From: Symbiobacteriaceae bacterium
GTDB taxonomy: Bacteria > Bacillota_E > Symbiobacteriia > Symbiobacteriales > Symbiobacteriaceae
Direction of reading: 5' to 3'
NCBI GenBank assembly: GCA_027356675.1
Contig: DAHVXO010000087.1
Span: 1 to 10,787 of the forward strand
DNA length: 10,787 nucleotides
Positions 6,699 to 10,787 of this stretch are shown in pieces (positions within the stretch are counted from its first letter, which is position 1; each line of letters opens with the position of its first letter). Both the position numbers and the translations under genes were made by a program. The notes beneath the pieces were generated by a model that was not told where the DNA came from, made no database searches, and saw only the letters and a list, made by a program, of their open reading frames with translations.

Positions 6699-7917
6699 GC
6701 GCAGCACCTCCATTCAGATCCAGCGGCAGCACCTCGGCTGCCAGTGAGAAGAGCGTCAGTCCCAGGGCGATCACCCCGGCGCTGCTGGCCCATTCCACCA
6801 GGTTGGGGGAGTAGTCGCCGTGAGGCAGACCCGGTAGGAGGGGCGGGATCAGGGCCGGGACGACAATGTTGAACCGCACCCCGACGATTCCCACCACCAC
6901 CAGCACCGCCGCAGCCGTCACCCACTGCCAGGAGCGCTTCAGGCTGCTGAACAGGATCACCGTCGGGATCACTATGCCCATCAGGAGCTGCACGATCCAG
7001 AAGGACCAGGCAAACCGGCTGGAGGTCATCACGTGGAGCACCTCCGTCTCGTGCGGGGCCATGGAGAGGATGGGGACCAGGATCTCATAGAACATGAGGC
7101 CGATATCCACCAGCAGGAAGGCCATGAGCAGATTGCCCAGCTCTCGGACCAGGCCGCCGTCTACCGGCATAAGGCGCGCCCGCTGCCGGATCACATAGAA
7201 GAGGGTTAGCAGTGCGGTGCCGGAGACCAGGGCGGAGAGGATGAAGACCACCGGGAAGAGCGGGCCGAACCAGACGCCGCGGGCCTTGACAACTGCGAAG
7301 ATGGTGCCAGTGCCGCCGTGGACGCCAAAGATGGCGATGGGGATTCCCACGGTGCCCAGGAGGCGGAGCCAGTAGTGGTCGCGGGAATCATCGGTGGAGC
7401 GACTGCCGAAGGTCAGGAACCGGACGATGCGAGACGTGCCGCTGAGCCGGACCAAGTCGACCCGGACGGCAAACCAGAGCTCGGTAGCCAGCAGGAGGAT
7501 GTAGATGGCGTAGAAGCGGACCTCCCAGGCCAGGGGCGAGAGCCAGTTAAAGCGGAAGATCGTGGTCAGGGCCCGGTCCATACGCCCGAGGTCCAGGGCA
7601 ATGAAGGTGAGCGCTACTACCATGGAGATCAGGGCGGTGAGCAGCGCCATCCGGCCCACCTGCTCGAACCGGGTCATGCCGAAGACGTAGATCAGGCTGG
7701 AGAGCAGGAACGCCCCCGCCGAGAGGCCCACGAAGTAGATGTAGAAGGCAACCCAGGCGCCCCACGGGGTGATGCTGCTCAGGTTGGTGGTGCTCAGGCC
7801 GTAAACCGCCCGGTAGAGGATGGCCGCCCCGCCCGCCAAAAGCAGGAGCGCCAGGGAGAAGTACCAGGCCAGCCTGGCGCCAGGTCGGGCGCCGGTGGTG
7901 GATGTCATTGCAGTCAT
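6691..7917 (-). CDS. ttrC: NrfD/PsrC/TtrC-type membrane subunit, quinol-oxidising anchor
   Basis: Integral membrane subunit that would oxidise menaquinol and pass electrons to the iron-sulfur subunit. The 408-residue protein has nine or ten hydrophobic segments, starting with residues 16-36 (LAWYFSLALLLLAGGAAIL) and continuing through ITPWGAWVAFYIYFVGLSAGAF, a family-typical segment. Later segments include LLGTVGIPIAIFGVHGGTGTIF, which carries the HGGTGTIF motif with its conserved histidine near the quinol site in PsrC-like proteins. No haem-binding pattern is evident, as expected for the NrfD class. It is somewhat longer than PsrC and Salmonella TtrC; the added part is the C-terminal helices around WQWVTAAAVLVVVGIVGVRF and NLVEWASSAGVIALGLTLFSL. 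Start ATG 7917 follows GGAGGG by seven bases. It begins 13 bases after the B gene and overlaps the A gene by eight bases, so all three are one transcript. Confidence 0.88.
   Translation of the reverse strand: MTAMTSTTGARPGARLAWYFSLALLLLAGGAAILYRAVYGLSTTNLSSITPWGAWVAFYIYFVGLSAGAFLLSSLIYVFGMTRFEQVGRMALLTALISMVVALTFIALDLGRMDRALTTIFRFNWLSPLAWEVRFYAIYILLLATELWFAVRVDLVRLSGTSRIVRFLTFGSRSTDDSRDHYWLRLLGTVGIPIAIFGVHGGTGTIFAVVKARGVWFGPLFPVVFILSALVSGTALLTLFYVIRQRARLMPVDGGLVRELGNLLMAFLLVDIGLMFYEILVPILSMAPHETEVLHVMTSSRFAWSFWIVQLLMGIVIPTVILFSSLKRSWQWVTAAAVLVVVGIVGVRFNIVVPALIPPLLPGLPHGDYSPNLVEWASSAGVIALGLTLFSLAAEVLPLDLNGGAAHE
6705..6711 (-). promoter_or_regulatory. Ribosome binding site deciding the ttrA-like start
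   Basis: GGAGGTG on the minus strand is six bases before the ATG at 6698. It contains part of the first five codons of the longer frame that would begin at 6713, which makes that upstream ATG unlikely. The site is inside the last codons of the C-subunit gene, consistent with coupled translation. Confidence 0.75.
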
Positions 7918-7930
7918 GGGGAATCCCTCC

Positions 7931-8596
7931 TCACTTCAGGTAGATCACCCGGGGCTTGGTGCCGAGCTCTTCCTTGAGCCGGAAGGCCCTGGGGCTGGCA
8001 GCCAGCTTGGCCACCACCGAGTTCGGGTCGTTCAGGTCGCCGAAGTAGCGGGCGTCACCAATGCAGGTCTCCACGCAGGCGGGCTCCTCACCTCGGTTGA
8101 GTCGATGGTAGCAGAAGGTGCACTTGCGCACCGTTCCGATGGGGGCAGCCCCTTTCTTCCGCGGGCCCCGGTCCACGCCATACTCCGGCGCCTGGACCTG
8201 CTGGTAGTCGATCATCTCGGCGTAGTTCTCGCCGAAGTCAAAGGAGCGGGCCCCGTAGGGGCAGGCGGTGATGCAGTAGCGGCAGCCGATGCATTGGTCA
8301 TGGTCGATGTCCACAATGCCGCCGGGCCCCTTGTAGGTGGCGCCCACCGGGCAGACGCCCACGCAGGGCGGGCTGTCGCACTGCATGCAGGGCCTGGGCA
8401 CGTAAGCCTTGTGGGTGTTCGGGAAGGTGCCGATCTCCATCTCGGTGACGACGTTGTAGCTGATCCCGGGTGGGGTGCGGTTCTCGGCCTTGCAGGAGAC
8501 GGTGCATGTGTCGCAACCGATGCATTTCTGCAGGTCGATCACCATCACCCAGTGCGGCTCCTGGCTGGGATCCAGCTTTGCAGCGGGGGTGGTCAT
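7931..8596 (-). CDS. ttrB: Four-cluster [4Fe-4S] electron-transfer subunit, TtrB/PsrB/NrfC-type
   Basis: Electron wire between the membrane quinol subunit and the molybdenum subunit. The 221 residues carry sixteen cysteines in four groups: C25/C28/C31/C35 ([11 protein letters not shown]), C70/C73/C78/C82 ([13 protein letters not shown]), C102/C105/C108/C112 ([11 protein letters not shown]) and C159/C162/C174/C178 (CTFC...CVETC). This is the standard DmsB/PsrB/NrfC arrangement with all ligands present. There is no twin-arginine signal; it is presumably exported as a folded complex with the Tat-marked A subunit. Salmonella TtrB has its own signal, so the lack here is a difference to note. Start ATG 8596 follows GGAAGTG by seven bases. 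It is first in the operon, directly after the divergent control region. Family certain; subgroup inferred from neighbours. Confidence 0.9.
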   Translation of the reverse strand: MTTPAAKLDPSQEPHWVMVIDLQKCIGCDTCTVSCKAENRTPPGISYNVVTEMEIGTFPNTHKAYVPRPCMQCDSPPCVGVCPVGATYKGPGGIVDIDHDQCIGCRYCITACPYGARSFDFGENYAEMIDYQQVQAPEYGVDRGPRKKGAAPIGTVRKCTFCYHRLNRGEEPACVETCIGDARYFGDLNDPNSVVAKLAASPRAFRLKEELGTKPRVIYLK

Positions 8597-8631
8597 GCTG
8601 GGTCACTTCCTTCAACTCTGTGTTGGTCACC

Positions 8632-8662
8632 TGTATATGTAGCAAGCGCCGTGCCAGGTCAA
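8632..8662 (-). promoter_or_regulatory. Candidate promoter of the ttrBCA-like operon
   Basis: On the minus strand TTGACC (8662-8657) is followed by two overlapping -10 candidates: TATACA (8637-8632, 19-base spacer) and CATATA (8639-8634, 17-base spacer). Neither is ideal, so the promoter may need an activator. The leader would be about 30 bases. Confidence 0.5.
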
Positions 8663-8678
8663 AACGGGCAATTTGGCG

Positions 8679-8709
8679 GCCCGGCGGTGACAATTTGTCA
8701 CCGCCGGGC
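8679..8709. promoter_or_regulatory. Perfect 31-bp palindrome in the divergent control region
   Basis: GCCCGGCGGTGACAA (8679-8693) and TTGTCACCGCCGGGC (8695-8709) are exact reverse complements around one central T (8694). It lies between the two outward promoters, so neither transcript would contain it, which favours a protein-binding site over a terminator. It is centred about 70 bases upstream of the predicted start of the ttrB-like transcript, a position used by class I activators. No T run follows on either side. Confidence 0.75.
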
Positions 8710-8805
8710 GTTCATACGTGCTCATTGTGGCATGCCATTCTGTCATCGATAGAAAGGATCTGAACTAGAAGTGCCAGGGTAGCGGGACCCCACTGATTCT
8801 TTTGT

Positions 8806-8835
8806 TTGACACGCATGATCCTTCTACACTATACT
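8806..8835 (+). promoter_or_regulatory. Strong sigma-A promoter of the BlaI-M56-ccdA operon
   Basis: TTGACA (8806-8811) is a perfect -35 box, followed after 18 bases by TATACT (8830-8835). Transcription would start near 8842, about 20 bases before the GTG start. The overlapping dyad at 8827-8843 suggests that it is repressed. Confidence 0.8.
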
Positions 8836-8843
8836 CCATAGTG
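8827..8843. promoter_or_regulatory. Probable BlaI-family operator over the -10 box
   Basis: CACTAT (8827-8832) and ATAGTG (8838-8843) are exact reverse complements with a 5-base spacer. The dyad covers the -10 hexamer and the expected start point of the repressor's own operon, the usual place for a BlaI/MecI autoregulatory site. The arms differ from the staphylococcal TACA/TGTA core, so assignment rests on position and symmetry. Confidence 0.6.
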
Positions 8844-8849
8844 AATGTT

Positions 8850-8856
8850 GGAGGTG
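8850..8856 (+). promoter_or_regulatory. Ribosome binding site deciding the BlaI-like start
   Basis: GGAGGTG is five bases before GTG at 8862. The frame stays open upstream to a TTG at 8802, but that codon overlaps the promoter and precedes the transcript, so 8862 is taken as the start. Confidence 0.75.
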
Positions 8857-8861
8857 TATCG

Positions 8862-9293
8862 GTGTTTACTCATTTCGGGTTGCGTGAAAATGGATTCCTG
8901 CGGGTGTTGGGCTCTCTGGAGCTGAGCATCATGGAAGCCATGTGGTCTGCGGGGCAGCCAGTCACCATCCGGGACGTATGTGACTCCCTGGCGCATACCG
9001 AAAAACCCCCGGCCTTCACCACGGTCATGACGGTCATGAACCGGCTGGCCTTGAAGGGTCTGCTGGCGCGTACCGGCAGTCGCAAACGTTACCAGTTCAG
9101 CGCCTCCGTCTCCAAGGCGGAACTCCAGGCCAGGGTAAGCCAGAGCGTCGTCCAGGAGATCCTCGCTGACTTTGGACCCATCGCTGTCACCCACTTTGTG
9201 GAGGCGGTGTCGTCGGACCCGGGCAAACTGCTCCTTCTGGAAAGCCTCCTGGGAAAGCGAGAACAGGTCGAGCAAAACGGAGGGAAACCATGA
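8862..9293 (+). CDS. BlaI/MecI/CopY-family winged-helix repressor
   Basis: Small cytoplasmic repressor, 143 residues with the GTG start, the usual family length (about 120-145). The N-terminal winged helix spans about residues 12-80: LGSLELSIMEAMWSAGQPVTIRDV, then the recognition helix and wing region AFTTVMTVMNRLALKGLLAR, which matches the family pattern TTVMTxxxRLxxKGxL. The C-terminal part (about 85-130) is the dimerisation helix region. In staphylococcal BlaI the paired protease triggers cutting at an Asn-Phe bond; my by-eye alignment puts H111-F112 (AVTHFVEA) there, which is inference. The stop overlaps the start of the M56 gene (ATGA, 9290-9293), so the pair is translated together. It probably represses its own operon through the dyad at 8827-8843. 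The nearby ccdA gene and reductase suggest a redox or envelope signal, not beta-lactams. CopY-type copper control is an alternative, but no copper-binding CxC pair is seen. Confidence 0.88.
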   Translation: MFTHFGLRENGFLRVLGSLELSIMEAMWSAGQPVTIRDVCDSLAHTEKPPAFTTVMTVMNRLALKGLLARTGSRKRYQFSASVSKAELQARVSQSVVQEILADFGPIAVTHFVEAVSSDPGKLLLLESLLGKREQVEQNGGKP

Positions 9294-10219
9294 CTCACCC
9301 GGGAGTCGAAGCGGCCTGCCGTGGTAACGCCCGCCGCCTTGCGGCGACGGGGGCGTTCCTCGCAATCTGGGGAGTTGCCGCCGCGGTTCCCCTGCTGGCA
9401 CAGAGTTCGTCTACATTCTGGTATGTGTTGTGGTGCCGCCGGACTTATGCGCTGACGGGAGCTGCAGGGCGGACCGTGGCCTGGTTCTCCCTGGCTCTGT
9501 TTGTCAGCGGGGTTGTCCTTGCCGGCTGGACGTTCCTGCGGGGCGTGCTTGCCGCCTATCGGCTTAATCGGCAGTTCAGCCTTCTCGCAGCGCCGCCGCC
9601 GCCGCATGTGTTGGCGGCCGCCCGGGCAGCGGGCGTGGCGGAACGGTTCTTGTATGTCGCCCAGCCCCAGTCTGTGGCCCTTACCCTGGGCCTGTTCCGG
9701 CCCCTGGTCATTCTCTCGGCCGGAGCGGCGGAAGGCCTCACAGAAGGCGAGCTATCAGCCGTTCTCCTGCACGAGGCGGCACACTGCCGGAGCCGGGACC
9801 CGCTCCGCCACTTGCTATGGTCTGCGCTGGTGAAGGGCTTTGGTCTGCTGCCAGGGTTCCCGGCCACGGCGCGCGCTGCCAGATCGTGCGCCGAACTGCG
9901 GGCGGATGACCTTGCGGTGCGCCGCCTGAACAGCACAGATGCCCTGGCTCATGCCCTGCTGAAAATGGCCCGCCGGACAGCTGATCTGCGGGCGACGCCG
10001 GCTTCGGCGGGATTCCATGACGAGTTGGTGCTCCGGGCCCGACACCTGGTAGGGCAGGATGTCTCTGGGGCTATTCTTCCCATGGCAACCAAGCGTCCGG
10101 TACCCTGGTTCATGTGGCTCACGGGGCTGCTGGCGCTATTCTCCCTCCTGCTTCCGGCCTGTCTCCCTCGCGGAGCAGGCTATTTTCGCAAAAATACACT
10201 ACAAATCATCGTGTATTGA
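9290..10219 (+). CDS. M56-family (BlaR1-type) membrane zinc metalloprotease without sensor domain
   Basis: Membrane protease expected to relay a signal to the BlaI-like repressor. The 309 residues have hydrophobic segments at about 18-38, 62-84 and 273-292. Between the second and third lies the protease domain, with HEAAH (H161, E162, H165) followed by CRSRD, and a downstream E202 in CAELRADDLAV as the likely third zinc ligand. BlaR1 proteins are about 580-600 residues and end in a penicillin-binding sensor; here only some 17 residues follow the last helix, so no beta-lactam sensor exists. If the protease domain is cytoplasmic, the outside parts are the short loop at about 39-61, which holds C49, and the C-terminal tail; C291 lies at the end of the last helix. 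Sensing through these thiols or a partner protein is speculation. Starts in the ATGA overlap with the repressor; ccdA follows after 12 bases. Confidence 0.87.
   Translation: MTHPGVEAACRGNARRLAATGAFLAIWGVAAAVPLLAQSSSTFWYVLWCRRTYALTGAAGRTVAWFSLALFVSGVVLAGWTFLRGVLAAYRLNRQFSLLAAPPPPHVLAAARAAGVAERFLYVAQPQSVALTLGLFRPLVILSAGAAEGLTEGELSAVLLHEAAHCRSRDPLRHLLWSALVKGFGLLPGFPATARAARSCAELRADDLAVRRLNSTDALAHALLKMARRTADLRATPASAGFHDELVLRARHLVGQDVSGAILPMATKRPVPWFMWLTGLLALFSLLLPACLPRGAGYFRKNTLQIIVY
10193..10217. repeat. Short inverted repeat just before the ccdA ribosome site
   Basis: AATACAC (10193-10199) and GTGTATT (10211-10217) are exact reverse complements with an 11-base spacer. They span the last codons of the M56 gene and directly precede GAGGGGG and a run of six T. 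The stem is AT-rich and weak, so it is a poor terminator; it could tune ccdA translation or be chance. Confidence 0.35.
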
Positions 10220-10231
10220 GGGGGTTTTTTC

Positions 10232-10787
10232 TTGCCGCCCATCTCCTTTGGCCTCGCATTTCTGGCCGGGCTGGCGTCCTTCGTCTCCCCCTGTTATCTG
10301 CCGTTGATCCCCAGCTACATGGGGTATCTGGCTGGGAATGCGGGGACGGGCATCGTCAACCGCCGCCGGTTGATCCTGAACACACTCGCTTTCGTGGCCG
10401 GTTTCTCCCTGGTTTTTACGCTGCTCGGCCTCTCTTCGACCGTGATCGGCAACCTGTTGCTGAGGAATCAGCGGCTGCTCCGGTACGTCGGTGGTACGGC
10501 CATTGCGCTCATGGGCCTCCAACAGCTGGGGATCCTGCGCTTGTCATTTCTGCAGCGGCAGTGGCGACTCACGGCCCCCGGCACCGTGCGGACCTGGGTC
10601 CACGCCACTGTAGCGGGAGCTGCCTTTGGCATTGGATGGACCCCCTGCATCGGACCCACCCTGGGTGCCATCCTGGTGTACGCAGGCACTTCGGGCACGA
10701 GCCTGACGGGTGCGTTGCTCCTTCTGGCTTTTTCGCTGGGCCTTGGAGTGCCCTTCCTGGGGTCTGCCCTGCTGGCGGACCGGCTCT
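10232..10787 (+). CDS. ccdA: CcdA/DsbD-type thiol-disulfide electron carrier (3' end outside window)
   Basis: Polytopic membrane protein that moves reducing equivalents from cytoplasmic thioredoxin to thiol proteins outside the membrane, such as ResA/TlpA-like proteins in cytochrome c maturation. 185 residues are visible. The first helix carries FVSPCYLPLIPSYMGYLAG with C21, and a later helix carries GIGWTPCIGPTLGAIL with C139; these are the two redox cysteines of the family. Hydrophobic segments are at about 5-25, 49-69, 83-101, 124-150 and 158-180; the last part of the usual six-helix protein is cut off by the window. The start is TTG at 10232, seven bases after GAGGGGG; no ATG or GTG lies before the conserved first helix. 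It begins 12 bases after the M56 stop and must share the BlaI-controlled transcript. A thioredoxin-like partner gene would be expected downstream. Confidence 0.9.
   Translation, partial: MPPISFGLAFLAGLASFVSPCYLPLIPSYMGYLAGNAGTGIVNRRRLILNTLAFVAGFSLVFTLLGLSSTVIGNLLLRNQRLLRYVGGTAIALMGLQQLGILRLSFLQRQWRLTAPGTVRTWVHATVAGAAFGIGWTPCIGPTLGAILVYAGTSGTSLTGALLLLAFSLGLGVPFLGSALLADRL

Noticed and set aside
7318..7977. 219-codon plus-strand frame with a charged product
   Set aside because: Antisense of the polytopic C subunit; the charge pattern is what the reverse strand of hydrophobic codons gives.
8679..8709. The 31-bp palindrome as an intrinsic terminator
   Set aside because: No T run on either strand, and it lies upstream of both outward promoters, so no predicted transcript ends there.
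8728..8737. 10-bp palindrome TGGCATGCCA
   Set aside because: Too short and too common to claim as a regulator site without comparison, and not placed over a promoter box.

Overview
The window looks like a chromosomal segment from a GC-rich, probably Gram-positive bacterium. Most starts follow purine-rich Shine-Dalgarno sites of the GGAGG type, two promoters have near-consensus sigma-A boxes, and the gene set (Tad-type ATPases, a BlaI/M56 pair, an Uma2 protein, a Tat-exported molybdoenzyme) is common in deep-branching Bacillota such as the Symbiobacterium-like lineages. The taxonomic guess is weak; no rRNA or marker gene is present.

Layout. (1) Positions 1-2697, minus strand: a Tad/Flp-type pilus (type IVc) assembly operon. 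In transcription order it holds a small three-helix membrane protein with no normal start codon at its best initiation site, a CpaB-like SAF-domain protein, a CpaE/TadZ-like ATPase and a CpaF/TadA ATPase cut by the window edge. All junctions overlap or lie within about 20 bases. (2) Positions 2700-2967: an intergenic region with outward promoters and a perfect 11-bp inverted repeat between them. (3) Positions 2908-3587, plus strand: a single Uma2-family gene with its own strong promoter and an intrinsic terminator. (4) Positions 3603-8596, minus strand: a three-gene respiratory reductase operon in the order B-C-A. It encodes a four-cluster ferredoxin-like subunit, a NrfD/PsrC-type membrane subunit, and a Tat-exported molybdopterin catalytic subunit closest in layout to tetrathionate reductase TtrA. 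Selenate or another oxyanion remains possible as substrate. (5) Positions 8597-8861: a divergent control region with a promoter for each side, a perfect 31-bp palindrome between the promoters, and a 17-bp dyad lying on the -10 box of the plus-strand promoter. (6) Positions 8862-10787, plus strand: a BlaI/MecI-type repressor, an M56 (BlaR1-type) membrane protease without a beta-lactam sensor domain, and the start of ccdA, a membrane thiol-disulfide electron carrier.

How the parts may work together. The reductase would move electrons from the quinone pool (C) through the iron-sulfur subunit (B) to the molybdenum site (A) outside the membrane. The divergent BlaI-M56-CcdA unit would be a signal-controlled supply of reductant to exported thiol proteins. 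Sharing one control region suggests, but does not prove, that redox state outside the membrane controls both sides. That repressor/protease/CcdA module beside a respiratory reductase is the most interesting part of the window. No RNA genes, insertion sequences, CRISPR arrays or origins were seen.
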